Positions 10,032 through 19,412 of a stretch of 64,000 nt of DNA are shown here, piece by piece. Numbering within the stretch: the stretch's first letter is position 1; each line of letters opens with the position of its first letter. A program made the position numbers and the translations under genes. This stretch comes from a virus. Below the pieces are notes generated by a model that had not been told where the DNA came from, did no database searches, and saw only the letters and a list, made by a program, of their open reading frames with translations. The stretch covers positions 1-64,000 of the IMG/VR virus record IMGVR_UViG_3300023116_008583. One strand, written 5' to 3'.

Positions 10032-10618
10032 CTATTGAAATGAATATTGAGAAGATGCAGCGAGATTATGAGATGTTTAAGTCTCTTTGCGAGAAGCTAG
10101 GTGACAGATCACAAGCTGTTATCAATCTTTTGACGCACATAGAAGAGAGACTAGTAACTTGCCCATCCTCAGAGAGAACAGAATATTTCAATTCTTTTCC
10201 CGGTGGACTTTTAGATCATGCATTAAAGATTCTTGACGCTTCTTACAAATTAGTAAAAGCACACGATGCTAAACTCCCGAAGGAGTCCATCATCCTGTGC
10301 TCTCTGTTTTGCCTCATTGGAAAAGTCGGTGACGAGAATCAAGACCTCTACTTACCCCAGGATAACGACTGGCGACGTGATAAGCTCGGTGAGAACTACA
10401 AGTTTAATCCAGAACTTCGACACATGCGCGCTACACACAGATCTCTCTACCTCTTACAAAAGTTTGGGGTTGACTTGACTCAAGAGGAGTGGCTGGCTAT
10501 TCTTCTGGCCGACGGACTCACAGACGACACACGACTCTACTCCATGCGGGAACCGACCCTCGCCCTGGTGATCTCTTCTGCTAACAAACTGGTCATGGCA
10601 GCAGATCGAGAGAGATGA
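10028..10618 (+). CDS. HD-domain-like protein with degenerate HD motif
   Basis: 196 residues from a TTG start that overlaps the polymerase stop by four bases. A downstream ATG at 10040 is possible. The layout resembles HD phosphohydrolases found beside replication genes in T4-like phages: PGGLLDHALKIL near residue 60, a helix where LFHDIGK is usual, and a long loop with LRHMRATHRSLYLL. Here the segment reads LFCLIGKVG, so the metal-binding His-Asp pair is replaced by Cys-Leu. The protein may therefore be catalytically dead or use other ligands. Nucleotide phosphohydrolase ancestry is an inference from pattern. Confidence 0.5.
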   Translation: MTIEMNIEKMQRDYEMFKSLCEKLGDRSQAVINLLTHIEERLVTCPSSERTEYFNSFPGGLLDHALKILDASYKLVKAHDAKLPKESIILCSLFCLIGKVGDENQDLYLPQDNDWRRDKLGENYKFNPELRHMRATHRSLYLLQKFGVDLTQEEWLAILLADGLTDDTRLYSMREPTLALVISSANKLVMAADRER

Positions 10619-10637
10619 ACCCTTTCTCTACTTGAAG

Positions 10638-10654
10638 CATACTTATACAACGTT
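10638..10654 (+). promoter_or_regulatory. CATACTTA-type motif abutting a start codon
   Basis: CATACTTATACAACGTT directly precedes the ATG at 10655, with no Shine-Dalgarno sequence between. A very similar element abuts the ATG at 34419, and another lies at 60372. It could be the -10 part of a phage late promoter giving a nearly leaderless transcript. No -35 element is visible. Only three copies were found, so this is tentative. Confidence 0.35.
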
Positions 10655-11347
10655 ATGAAGAAGCGCTTTCAACCAAAGTACATCAAGAGGGGTCACGAGA
10701 GACGATCCGGTCTAGCACAGACAGGAGCTCACGGAACTTCTCACCGGATCGCCCCACCCGACGCGCACAGGTTAGGAAACTTACCCCAAGCGTGGCCGCG
10801 AACGGGCCAGACGGGCCAGTACACAGCTTCCATCATGGGACGTATGGGTGACGGATCTCTAGTCCACTACACCGACGAAGACAAGGAAGACTTCAAGAAG
10901 ATGGATGGCCCGCCCGGCAAAGCCGGAAACTACAAGACCTCCATGAAGCGCATATACATCAAGAAAGGCGGGGGCAAAGGCATGATCGGAGCTACCGGTA
11001 TACATGAGTCTAAGGAGCAAAGCATGGAAGAGCAAGCATTGAGAGAACTGATCCGAGAGATGATCCAGCATGAGATCACAGAGGCCCGCAAGAGAAAGAT
11101 GCCTGCAGATGTCGCTGCTTACTCAGTTGAGCTCATGGATGAGGACGAGGAAGAGAACGAGGAAGATCGCCAGGACATGGATGAGTTTTCCGGTTCCGCT
11201 GCCGTTGCTGGATACTCCCTGCCTTTGGGTGCGTCTAACCATCCCTCCACGCTGAAGTCTCGCGGGGAGTTCACAGCTAAGATGTATGGTGGCCGTCCCG
11301 TGAAGTTGAACGCCCGCATCTTGGCCCGCCAAAGAAACGAAAAATAA
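10655..11347 (+). CDS. Hypothetical virion-type protein with internal amphipathic motif
   Basis: 230 residues, no recognised family. The N-terminal ~115 residues are basic, Gly/Pro/His-rich and probably disordered. Residues 125-140 form an amphipathic helix (EEQALRELIREMIQHE) of the type repeated in many proteins of this window. An acidic run (about 161-175) and a basic C-terminus follow. G/C-ending codons are more common here than in flanking genes, which in phages often marks high expression. Position between replication genes gives little clue; a packaged or structural role is suggested only by the helix motif. Confidence 0.6.
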   Translation: MKKRFQPKYIKRGHERRSGLAQTGAHGTSHRIAPPDAHRLGNLPQAWPRTGQTGQYTASIMGRMGDGSLVHYTDEDKEDFKKMDGPPGKAGNYKTSMKRIYIKKGGGKGMIGATGIHESKEQSMEEQALRELIREMIQHEITEARKRKMPADVAAYSVELMDEDEEENEEDRQDMDEFSGSAAVAGYSLPLGASNHPSTLKSRGEFTAKMYGGRPVKLNARILARQRNEK

Positions 11348-11359
11348 TTACAGTCTCCC

Positions 11360-11388
11360 TTGAACATCTGCGATTTTGTGTGTAAATT
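11360..11388 (+). promoter_or_regulatory. Promoter candidate upstream of the ssDNA-binding gene
   Basis: TTGAAC at 11360-11365, a 17-base spacer, then TAAATT at 11383-11388 preceded by TGTG (extended -10 like). The 77-base gap ahead of a gene expected to be strongly expressed supports a promoter here. The -10 match is weak. Confidence 0.35.
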
Positions 11389-11424
11389 TACTACATACAA
11401 ACTGCCAGAAATAAGGAGACAAAA

Positions 11425-12228
11425 ATGGCACTTGATTTTGATGCAATTCGACGTAAGGTCGCACAGCTCTCTGGGAACGGTCCTAAGAGAAGCTCGATCT
11501 TTTGGCGTCCCGATGAGGGCGAATACACCATTCGCTTGCTGCCGTGGAAAGATTCCGACGGCCAACCTTTCAAGGAGCGCTGGTTCTACTACAACATCGG
11601 TGAGAATCGCGGTATCCTCGCACCCAAGCAGTTCGGTAAGCCTGATCCCATCCAGGAGCTGATCAACAAGCTGCGTGACGACGGTACCCCTGAGTCTGCT
11701 GAGCTGTGTAAGCGCCTGTATCCCAAGATGCGTGCTTATGCCCCTGTTGTGGTTCGAGGTGAAGAAGACAAGGGTACTCAACTCTGGTCCTTCGGTAAGC
11801 GTGTCTACCAGGATCTGCTTTCTATCATGCTTGATCCCGATTATGGAGACATCACCGATCCTTTGGAGGGTCGTGATGTAAAAGTTACCATCACCAAGCA
11901 GCCAGGTCAAAATTGGGCCACCACTACAGTTATGCCTCGCGGGAAGCAAACGCAACTGACTAATGATGACACACAAACCCAGAATTTGCTGGACAGTCTT
12001 CCGGACCTCGATGAGCTGTATAGTCTCGAGTCCTACGAAGAGATTGAGAAGAAGGTGAATGACTGGCTCAATGGATCCTCCTCAGACGGAACCGAGCAGA
12101 CCACGACGACCACCACAACCAATACTACGACGACTGATACCACAACCACCAGTCAGAAGAGTACGCAAGAAGAGGGTAAGCAATACACTTCTCTTGATGA
12201 AGCATTTGCCGATCTTCTAGAAGGTTGA
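11425..12228 (+). CDS. Single-stranded DNA-binding protein (T4 gp32-like)
   Basis: 267 residues. The first ~200 residues carry the layout of T4-type gp32: a short basic N-terminus, an OB-fold core opening with FWRPDEGEYTIRLLPWK, an aromatic-rich middle (ERWFYYNIG), and a C-terminal region ending in an acidic tail. Residues ~224-245 are an almost pure Thr/Asn linker that joins core and tail. Such proteins coat single-stranded DNA at the fork and bind helicase loader and recombinase through the acidic tail. A strong ribosome site (AAGGAG) lies before the ATG, and codons favour G/C endings, both consistent with heavy expression. The recombinase gene follows 8 bases later. Confidence 0.8.
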   Translation: MALDFDAIRRKVAQLSGNGPKRSSIFWRPDEGEYTIRLLPWKDSDGQPFKERWFYYNIGENRGILAPKQFGKPDPIQELINKLRDDGTPESAELCKRLYPKMRAYAPVVVRGEEDKGTQLWSFGKRVYQDLLSIMLDPDYGDITDPLEGRDVKVTITKQPGQNWATTTVMPRGKQTQLTNDDTQTQNLLDSLPDLDELYSLESYEEIEKKVNDWLNGSSSDGTEQTTTTTTTNTTTTDTTTTSQKSTQEEGKQYTSLDEAFADLLEG

Positions 12229-12236
12229 GGTGACGT

Positions 12237-13421
12237 ATGGCGAGAAAAAAGACTGCAAAGAGCCCAGAGACTGATGACTTCACCTCTGACTTGATTAAAT
12301 CTCTTAACAAGGATCACGGTAGTCGTATCGCCTACAATCTCAGCGTTGATGAGTCTCCAACACACGTAAAGGCTTGGGTCTCTACTGGAATTCGCCAACT
12401 TGATTACATTGTTGCTAATCGAAAAAGGGGTGGTCTTCCTTGCGGAAGAATTGTAGAGATCTTTGGTCCACCTTCGATCGGTAAGTCCCACATTGCCCTC
12501 CAAATCGCCCGCAATACGCAGGCGATGGGGGGTATTGTGGTTTACATCGACACCGAGAACGGGACGTCTGTTGAGAACTTAGGGCTGCTTGGAATTGATG
12601 TTTCTAAGCGTTTCGTCTTTATTGAGACTGCGTGCACCGAAGAAGTATTTGAGGTCGCTGAGTCAACGATTACAAAAGCGCGTGGATTGAACAAGGATGT
12701 TCCTATCACTATTGTTTGGGACTCCGTTGCAGCCTCCTCACCAAAAGCTGAGTTGACAGGTGACTATGACAAAGATACGATCGGGCTTCAGGCACGCTCT
12801 ATTTCCAGGGGCATGAGAAAGATTACTCAAGTTATTGGAAATACTAATACTCTTTTCATATGCCTTAACCAAACACGCACCAAGATCGGTGTCATGTACG
12901 GAGATCCTACTACGACTCCAGGTGGCATGGCAATTCCTTTTCACTCTTCTACCCGAATTAAGTTGGGTGCTGGTTCTCCAATCAAGAACAAGAAGGGTGA
13001 TGTCGTAGGAATCAATGTATCTGCAAAGACGATCAAGAATAAGGTTGCACCTCCATTTAGGTCTTGCCAGTTCGAGATTCACTTCGGCGTAGGTGTCAAA
13101 GAGCATGAGCAGATAACTGACTTGCTTAGATCTTCAGCTGATGTTACCACAAAAGGAAACACATATTCTGTTGAAGGTGCCGGTGCCTGGAAGACTCTTA
13201 CTGTGTCTGACGCCAAAACAGGTGAAGTCAAGGTTGAGAAAAAATTCACAAAGAGCGGCATGGAAGACCTTTTGAATGACCCTGAGTATGCTAAGCACAT
13301 TGAAGTAATGCTTGAAGAGATTCTTGTAAAGCGTTTTAAAGACAATCAAGAAGTTGATACAAATTCTTATGAAGAAGTAAGATCTATCGCAATGGATCTT
13401 GCTGAGGATGAGTTAAATTGA
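12237..13421 (+). CDS. recA: RecA-family recombinase
   Basis: 394 residues. Walker A is at residues 77-84 (GPPSIGKS). The ATP-sensing ENGTS region follows (YIDTENG), then Walker B-type VWDSVAA, and the RecA signature ICLNQTRTKIGVMYGDP with the L2-like PGGMAIPFHSSTRIKLG. This is closer to bacterial RecA than to T4 UvsX. The enzyme forms filaments on single-stranded DNA and promotes strand exchange, supporting recombination-dependent replication. It sits between the ssDNA-binding protein and dUTPase genes and overlaps the latter by four bases. Confidence 0.92.
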   Translation: MARKKTAKSPETDDFTSDLIKSLNKDHGSRIAYNLSVDESPTHVKAWVSTGIRQLDYIVANRKRGGLPCGRIVEIFGPPSIGKSHIALQIARNTQAMGGIVVYIDTENGTSVENLGLLGIDVSKRFVFIETACTEEVFEVAESTITKARGLNKDVPITIVWDSVAASSPKAELTGDYDKDTIGLQARSISRGMRKITQVIGNTNTLFICLNQTRTKIGVMYGDPTTTPGGMAIPFHSSTRIKLGAGSPIKNKKGDVVGINVSAKTIKNKVAPPFRSCQFEIHFGVGVKEHEQITDLLRSSADVTTKGNTYSVEGAGAWKTLTVSDAKTGEVKVEKKFTKSGMEDLLNDPEYAKHIEVMLEEILVKRFKDNQEVDTNSYEEVRSIAMDLAEDELN

Positions 13422-13882
13422 GTCTGAATATTAAAGTTAAGAAAGCACACCCGTCGGCGGTTATTCCAACTCAAAATTACGGTGATGTGGGCTGGGACCT
13501 TTATGCAGTGGAAAATTGCATTATTCCTCCAGGAGAGTCTCGTCAAATTAAGACAGGCTTGGTTCTTGCCGAAACTCCCTATGACAATGATATCCATAAA
13601 GTGATCCTGCTAAAGATTGAGGGAAGATCAGGACTAGCACTTAAGCATTCTGTATTTCCTGTGGGTGGAATTGTTGATCCATACTACAGGGGTGAGATCT
13701 GCCCAATTCTTTACAATGGCGGAAAAGAAGATTATAGCGTAAGCACGGGTGATCGCGTCGCTCAGATCGTTGTTTACGCTGTGCATGCTAAAACGCTGTC
13801 ATCTACCACATCATTTATGGAAGCTGATATCGTAAGGCCGACAAAAAGATCTGACAAGGGATTCGGTTCTTCAGGCAAATAA
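13418..13882 (+). CDS. dut: Trimeric dUTPase
   Basis: 154 residues from a TTG start overlapping the recA stop. All five trimeric dUTPase motifs are visible: DVGWDLYA, EGRSGLALKH, VGGIVDPYYRGEI, GDRVAQIVV and the C-terminal KGFGSSG arm. The enzyme hydrolyses dUTP to dUMP, preventing uracil incorporation and feeding dTMP synthesis. A second, all-alpha dUTPase/MazG-type protein occurs at 24386, so the phage appears to have two unrelated pyrophosphatase types. Confidence 0.93.
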   Translation: MSLNIKVKKAHPSAVIPTQNYGDVGWDLYAVENCIIPPGESRQIKTGLVLAETPYDNDIHKVILLKIEGRSGLALKHSVFPVGGIVDPYYRGEICPILYNGGKEDYSVSTGDRVAQIVVYAVHAKTLSSTTSFMEADIVRPTKRSDKGFGSSGK

Positions 13883-13883
13883 A

Positions 13884-14828
13884 ATGAATGACACTGTTCT
13901 TGTACTAGACTGCATGAACATCTTCATTAGATGTTATGCGGCAAATCCTAAAATGTCTTCGCATGGCCATCATATAGGTGGGACTGTAGGGTTTCTTAAG
14001 ACTTTGCGAGGAGTTTGTAATAAGTTTTCCCCGACTAAGATTATTGCTGTTTGGGAAGGGGGAGGATCTTCTAGAAGAAGATCAATTCATCCCGCGTATA
14101 AAAAAGGTAAAAAGCCCAAAAGAATGAACAGGTTCTATGGGGATGATATACCTGATTCTGAAAAGAATAAAAATTACCAGATTGCATCTCTAATCTCCCT
14201 GCTTAAGAAACTACCTATATGTCAAGTATATGTTGGCGACTGTGAGTGCGATGATGTCATCGGCTATCTTTGTAAGTACGCTTTACGAGATGAAAACAAA
14301 GTCATCATATCATCGGATCAAGATTACTACCAGTTGCTAAATGATAAAACTAAAATATACAGACTCGGCAAAAAAGAGATTGTTGAAGCTGAAGATGTCG
14401 TTGACTTAACAGGTGTATCTTGCGAGAATTACTGCCTAGCAAAGTGCCTGGTGGGAGATAGCTCTGATAACATTGACGGGATTAAGGGTGCAGGGTTTAA
14501 GTCAGTCGCTAAGAGATTTCCTATTTTAGCAACAAGCGAAGAAGCAACTTTGATGGAAATTTTTGATGCTGCTTCTGCGAACACAGATAAGAAAATTAAG
14601 CTGTACAGAGAGATAGTTGATAATTTTGATATCGTGAAAAGAAATTGGCGTCTGATATATTTAGATACGAATAATCTATCGGCAGGCCAAATGGATCAAA
14701 TCAATCACATAATAGATACATTTGAGCCTTCTAGAAATAAGATTACATTGATGAGAGAGCTGATCAAAATGGGCATTCAAAATTTGGATGTCGAAGGCCT
14801 CTTATTAAGCATGATTTACGTAAAGTAA
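13884..14828 (+). CDS. 5'-3' exonuclease / flap nuclease (RNase H-like)
   Basis: 314 residues. N-terminal LVLDCMNIFIRCY (metal-binding Asp), FSPTKIIAVWEGG, the DCECDDVIGYL acidic cluster, IISSDQDYYQLL, and LVGDSSDNIDGIKGAG (helix-hairpin-helix) are the hallmark motifs of the PolI 5'-nuclease/T4 RNase H family. It removes RNA primers and 5' flaps on the lagging strand. Because the phage family A polymerase lacks this domain, the activity is supplied by a separate gene in the same operon. The start lies 1 base after the dUTPase stop. Confidence 0.9.
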   Translation: MNDTVLVLDCMNIFIRCYAANPKMSSHGHHIGGTVGFLKTLRGVCNKFSPTKIIAVWEGGGSSRRRSIHPAYKKGKKPKRMNRFYGDDIPDSEKNKNYQIASLISLLKKLPICQVYVGDCECDDVIGYLCKYALRDENKVIISSDQDYYQLLNDKTKIYRLGKKEIVEAEDVVDLTGVSCENYCLAKCLVGDSSDNIDGIKGAGFKSVAKRFPILATSEEATLMEIFDAASANTDKKIKLYREIVDNFDIVKRNWRLIYLDTNNLSAGQMDQINHIIDTFEPSRNKITLMRELIKMGIQNLDVEGLLLSMIYVK

Positions 14829-14842
14829 AAGGAGTAAGATAC

Positions 14843-16252
14843 GTGTCTTACGATGATTCGAGTGTCTCTTTTGGAAGTTACGGCAAGGCCTTCCAAGAAA
14901 AAATCGTTCAAGGATTGTTAACAGATAGGCTTTGGGCAGAACAGATGTCTGAAGTTATTAATGTTGATTTCTTTGACTTGAAATATCTTAAGTTTTTGGC
15001 CGATAGATACTTTAAGTACCACACAAAATACAAAGATTTTCCTACACTCCAATTGCTTGTGTCGATTATACGAGACGATTTGAAAACAGGAAATGATACA
15101 GTTCTTCGTGACCAAATAATTGAGTACTTACAAAGAATCAGGCACAACCCAGACATGGGTGATCTTGAATACGTCAAGGACAAAGCTCTCGATTTTTGCA
15201 GGAAGCAAGCTTTTAGAGGTGCACTTGAGCAAGCTGTAGATCTCATTCAGACAGATAAGTTTGACTCTGTTATGGATCTCATGCGAAGTGCCCTCGCTGT
15301 TGGAACTACCCCTTCAATTGGTCACGATCTTTTTGAAGATATGGATGCACGCTTTGTAAGAGTTAGTCGACATCCTGTCCCCACAGGACTTGAAGCGCTG
15401 GATCAAAAAGGTATCTTAAATGGGGGCTTAGGCCGAGGAGAGATTGGTGTGATTACCGCTCCAACAGGTGTAGGTAAGTCACATATGCTTGTTAATCTTG
15501 GCGCAGCCGCTGTTAAAAAAGGTAAGAATGTTATTCACTACACTTTTGAACTTACCGAAAACGCAACAGGCTTAAGGTATGATTCAAACATCTGCATGAT
15601 TCCATCGAACGAAGTTCCAGAGAGATCTGAAGAAGTAAGAGAAGCATACTCAGAAATGGAAGGTTTGGGCAGAATCATAATCAAGGAATATCCAACAGGT
15701 ACTGCTACAGTCCAAACTCTTAGGTCGCACATTGAAAAGCTTTCCTTAAAAGGATTTATTCCTGATCTTCTCGTGATCGATTATGCAGATATTATGAGAT
15801 CATCACGGCAATATGAATCTATGCGGCATGAGCTTAAAAAAGTCTATGAAGATCTTCGTAACTTGGCGATGGAGAAAAACATCCCGATCTGGACTGCTTC
15901 TCAAAGCAATAGAGATAGCGCATCTTCTGATATTGTAGGTCTCGAAAACATGTCAGAATCATACGGAAAAGCTCAAGTCGCTGATGTTGTTGTTTCGATC
16001 TCAAGAAAGCCTGCTGAAAAAGCTTCCGGCTTAGGCAGGCTTTATATCGCGAAGAACAGAGCTGGTCGAGACGGAATACTGTTTCCCATCAAGCTAAACA
16101 CTGCTATGTCTATGTTCTCTGTTATTGAAAATGCTGATGAGATGACTCTTGAAGAAGCAAAAGATAAGAATGAAACTGACATAAAAAAGGTTTTGCAACA
16201 AAAGTGGAAACAAGTCAGTAAAAGAGAAAACAAAACCAGCGAAAAGCAATAA
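14843..16252 (+). CDS. DnaB/gp41-type replicative helicase
   Basis: 469 residues from a GTG preceded by AAGGAG. An N-terminal helical domain (about 1-150) is followed by a RecA-fold motor: Walker A at residues 206-213 (APTGVGKS), a catalytic-Glu region HYTFELTENATG, Walker B LLVIDYADIM, and sensor region IWTASQSNRDS. These are DnaB-family features, closest in size to T4 gp41. It unwinds the fork and loads primase. No separate primase gene is recognisable in the window. The C-terminal 40 residues are charged and probably flexible. Confidence 0.9.
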   Translation: MSYDDSSVSFGSYGKAFQEKIVQGLLTDRLWAEQMSEVINVDFFDLKYLKFLADRYFKYHTKYKDFPTLQLLVSIIRDDLKTGNDTVLRDQIIEYLQRIRHNPDMGDLEYVKDKALDFCRKQAFRGALEQAVDLIQTDKFDSVMDLMRSALAVGTTPSIGHDLFEDMDARFVRVSRHPVPTGLEALDQKGILNGGLGRGEIGVITAPTGVGKSHMLVNLGAAAVKKGKNVIHYTFELTENATGLRYDSNICMIPSNEVPERSEEVREAYSEMEGLGRIIIKEYPTGTATVQTLRSHIEKLSLKGFIPDLLVIDYADIMRSSRQYESMRHELKKVYEDLRNLAMEKNIPIWTASQSNRDSASSDIVGLENMSESYGKAQVADVVVSISRKPAEKASGLGRLYIAKNRAGRDGILFPIKLNTAMSMFSVIENADEMTLEEAKDKNETDIKKVLQQKWKQVSKRENKTSEKQ

Positions 16253-16282
16253 TGTAAAAAATAATTATAACCAGGAAGAAAA

Positions 16283-18751
16283 ATGGCAAATTATAATGAA
16301 GTTTTTGAGAAGTCTTTAGAGTATTTTAGTGGCGACGAGCTTGCTGCTTCCGTCTTTGCTACGAAGTATGCATTGCAGGACAATCAAGGAAATTACCTTG
16401 AGTCCACGCCTGATGAGATGCACAAGAGGATTGCGAAGGAATTTGCTAGAATAGAAGCAAAGTATCCTAATCCAATGAGCGAAGATGAGATTTATGATCT
16501 TCTCAAGAATTTTAAGTATGTTGTTCCGCAAGGCTCACCCATGTCAGGTATCGGTAACACACACCAGATCCAGTCTTTGTCTAATTGCTTTGTTGTAGAC
16601 TCACCCCAAGACTCTTATGGTGGAATCTTAAAGACAGATCAAGAGCAGGTTCAGATCATGAAGCGCCGCGGAGGTGTTGGATTTGATATCTCGTCCATCC
16701 GACCGCACGGTTTGCGTACCTCTAACGCTGCAAAGACAACTGATGGCATCGGTGTTTTCATGGAGCGTTTCTCTAACTCTTGCCGAGAGGTGGCGCAGGG
16801 AGGTCGTAGAGGCGCTCTCATGCTCACTATCTCAATTCATCACCCAGACATCGAGACCTTTATTAATATCAAGCGTGATCTATCGAAGGTGACAGGTGCG
16901 AATATCTCCGTCAGGCTATCTGATGAGTTTATGACCGCAGTTGAGAACAATGAAGATTATGAGCTTCGTTTCCCTGTTGATGCTACCGGAGATGATAAGG
17001 TTGTCACCAGAACAGCTTCAGCTGCAGATATCTGGAATCAGATCATTGAGTCTGCACACGGATCTGCTGAGCCAGGCCTTCTTTTCTGGGATAATGTTCT
17101 AAACTATACACCTGCTCAAATTTATAAGGATGATGGTTTTCACACAATCAGCACAAATCCTTGTAGCGAAATTACTCTTTCAGCTTACGATAGCTGCCGC
17201 TTACTTCTTTTGAATACGACTTCTTTTGTCAATAATGCTTTTACAAAGAAAGCAGAATTTGATTACGACCTTTTCCGAGAGGTCGCAGGAAAAGCCCAGC
17301 GTCTCATGGACGATCTGATTGATCTTGAGATTGAGTGTGTTGATAAGATAATCAATAAGATTGAAGCTGATCCCGAAGGAGATGAAGTCAAAAGAAATGA
17401 ACTCCTTTTGTGGCGAAAGATTAAAGAGGTTGCTCAAGCCGGTCGAAGAACAGGTTTGGGTGTGACAGGAATCGGAGACACCTTGGCTATGCTTGGTGCA
17501 AAGTATGGCTCTAAGAAGTCTATCAAGCTGACTGAGAAAATTTATAGCACTTTGGCTATCGGATCCTACGAGTCTTCTTGTCATATGGCTACAGAAAGAG
17601 GCGCATTCCCTGTTTACGACTTTGACAAGGAAGAAGGTCACCCATTTATGGAGAGGCTTTTTGAAGCTGCGCCAGAGCTTCGAGAATTGCACAGAGATCA
17701 CGGTAGGAGAAATATTGCATTAACTACCACCGCTCCTTGCGGAAGCGTTTCTGTGCTTACCCAGACAACATCGGGTATTGAGCCTGCTTTCATGCTAAAA
17801 TACACACGCAGAAAGAAGATAAACTCAAACGATCCAGATGCTACTCCTGATTTTGTAGATGATCTCGGAGATAAGTGGCAAGAATTTGATGTGTATCATC
17901 ATGGGTTCAAGCAGTGGATGGATGCGACAGGGCTGACTGAGATTGAAGATAGTCCATACGCAGAAGCAACTGCAAATGAAATTAATTGGGAGTCTGCTGT
18001 AGACTTACAAGCCGCCGCCCAGCGATGGGTGTGTCACGCAATTAGCAAGACTATTAATCTTCCGAACGATGTGTCAGTTGATGATGTGAAAAAAGTTTAC
18101 TGGCGTGGCTGGAAGAAAGGCTTGAAGGGTGTGACAGTTTACAGAGATGGTTCTCGATCTGGCGTTCTTGTTTCAAGCGATACCAAGCCAAATGATGATG
18201 CTTTCTCTGAGACTCCAGCACCTAAGCGTCCTGATCTTCTAGACTGTGATATTCATCAGACTTCCATCAAAGGTGAAAAGTGGACAATTCTTGTTGGCCT
18301 CATGGATGGCAAGCCCTACGAGGTTTTTGGTGGCTTAGCCAATAAGATTGAGATTCCCAGGTACTATAAAGATGGAACTCTGACAAAGAGAGTTCGAAAG
18401 ACAAAGAACTCTAAGTACGACCTTAGGTTTGGGCACGCGACAGATGAGTTTTGCATCAAGGATGTCGTGGAAGTGTTTGACAACCCAACACACTCAGCTT
18501 TTACAAGAACTATCTCTCTTGCTCTTCGTCACGGCGCGCCAGTCTCCTTTATGGTTGAACAACTTCAGAAGGATAGAGATACTGATTTCTCATCTTTCTC
18601 TCGAGTAATTGCAAGAGTTCTTAAGAATTATATTGCGGATGGTACAGCAGCAAGCGAAGAAGTTTGTGAAAACTGTGGCGCGGAAGGATCTTTGATCTAT
18701 CAAGAAGGATGCGTCACATGTAAATCCTGCGGACATGGAAAGTGCGGATAG
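16283..18751 (+). CDS. nrdJ: Adenosylcobalamin-dependent (class II) ribonucleotide reductase
   Basis: 822 residues. Active-site elements include the redox Cys C102 (SNCFVV), RRGGVGFDIS, and the NPCSE motif with radical Cys C294 and a nearby Glu. A single-chain enzyme with no small-subunit gene nearby, plus a C-terminal zinc-ribbon-like CENCG...CVTCKSCG...KC (last ~25 residues), indicates class II NrdJ. It reduces ribonucleotides to deoxyribonucleotides using B12, so the host must make or import cobalamin. The C-terminal Cys cluster probably shuttles electrons to the active site. Confidence 0.92.
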   Translation: MANYNEVFEKSLEYFSGDELAASVFATKYALQDNQGNYLESTPDEMHKRIAKEFARIEAKYPNPMSEDEIYDLLKNFKYVVPQGSPMSGIGNTHQIQSLSNCFVVDSPQDSYGGILKTDQEQVQIMKRRGGVGFDISSIRPHGLRTSNAAKTTDGIGVFMERFSNSCREVAQGGRRGALMLTISIHHPDIETFINIKRDLSKVTGANISVRLSDEFMTAVENNEDYELRFPVDATGDDKVVTRTASAADIWNQIIESAHGSAEPGLLFWDNVLNYTPAQIYKDDGFHTISTNPCSEITLSAYDSCRLLLLNTTSFVNNAFTKKAEFDYDLFREVAGKAQRLMDDLIDLEIECVDKIINKIEADPEGDEVKRNELLLWRKIKEVAQAGRRTGLGVTGIGDTLAMLGAKYGSKKSIKLTEKIYSTLAIGSYESSCHMATERGAFPVYDFDKEEGHPFMERLFEAAPELRELHRDHGRRNIALTTTAPCGSVSVLTQTTSGIEPAFMLKYTRRKKINSNDPDATPDFVDDLGDKWQEFDVYHHGFKQWMDATGLTEIEDSPYAEATANEINWESAVDLQAAAQRWVCHAISKTINLPNDVSVDDVKKVYWRGWKKGLKGVTVYRDGSRSGVLVSSDTKPNDDAFSETPAPKRPDLLDCDIHQTSIKGEKWTILVGLMDGKPYEVFGGLANKIEIPRYYKDGTLTKRVRKTKNSKYDLRFGHATDEFCIKDVVEVFDNPTHSAFTRTISLALRHGAPVSFMVEQLQKDRDTDFSSFSRVIARVLKNYIADGTAASEEVCENCGAEGSLIYQEGCVTCKSCGHGKCG

Positions 18752-18775
18752 TTATATCTGAGGAGATTTTTCAAA

Positions 18776-19381
18776 ATGAGAAAAACTATACAAATAGATG
18801 AAAAGATTAGCGAAGTCAAGCTAAGATACAATCCGATCATTATTACTGTCAATAATTTTGATGAGGATGCTGCTAGAAAATTTAGAGATGAAGTCAATGC
18901 TGCTCACAATACTGGGCAGCCTGTGATTCCTGTAGTTATTGCCTCATACGGTGGTGCAGTATACTCTCTTTTAAACATGATTGATACGATTGAAAGTGCA
19001 ACACTTCCAATTATGACGATCGCAGAAGGCAAGGCTATGTCATGCGGAGCTGTTCTTCTTTCTTGTGGCACCAAGGGATATCGATATGCTGCGCCCAACT
19101 CAACTATTATGATTCATGATGTTAGTTCTATGAGCAGTCGCCAAAAAGTGGAAGAGCTAAAAGCAGATGTTAATGAGTCGGATCGCTTGAATAACAAGAT
19201 TATGCGTCTTATGTCATCCAACTGCGGGAAAAGACCAGATTACTTCCTCAAAGAGATTCACAAGCGCGGAAGAGCAGACTGGTTTCTCGAAGCTGATGAG
19301 TGCCTAGAAATCGGCCTAGTTGATCACGTTGGCATGCCCGAAATGAAAATCTCAGTCGAAGTAGGTGTCGAAATAGAATAG
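18776..19381 (+). CDS. clpP: ClpP-like serine protease
   Basis: 201 residues. The ClpP fold is indicated by ASYGGAVYSLLNMID, the nucleophile Ser89 in GKAMSCGAVLLSCG, His114 in IMIHDVSS, and a probable third residue Asp183 in GLVDHVG. The Ser is followed by Cys-Gly instead of the usual Met-Gly. Preceded by a GAGGAG ribosome site. It could form a barrel partnered by a Clp ATPase; a ClpB-type ATPase is encoded at 61613, though true ClpB does not normally bind ClpP. ClpP-like proteins also act as head maturation proteases in some phages, but this gene is far from any head gene visible here. Confidence 0.85.
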   Translation: MRKTIQIDEKISEVKLRYNPIIITVNNFDEDAARKFRDEVNAAHNTGQPVIPVVIASYGGAVYSLLNMIDTIESATLPIMTIAEGKAMSCGAVLLSCGTKGYRYAAPNSTIMIHDVSSMSSRQKVEELKADVNESDRLNNKIMRLMSSNCGKRPDYFLKEIHKRGRADWFLEADECLEIGLVDHVGMPEMKISVEVGVEIE

Positions 19382-19412
19382 TTAATAGATGTGCCTTTAA
19401 CGGAGAGTATCT

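Noticed and set aside
8835-10618. Polymerase next to HD-type protein, as in diaminopurine (Z-genome) phages
   Set aside because: The HD pair is missing, no PurZ-like gene is visible, and the polymerase is truncated; the link is only positional.
11119-11976. 285-residue minus-strand frame across two + strand genes
   Set aside because: It spans the ends and gap of genes with clear ribosome sites and motifs; the product has no plausible domain.
18776-19381. ClpP-like protein as prohead protease
   Set aside because: It is beside metabolic genes with no capsid or portal gene near, and its residues fit ordinary ClpP.
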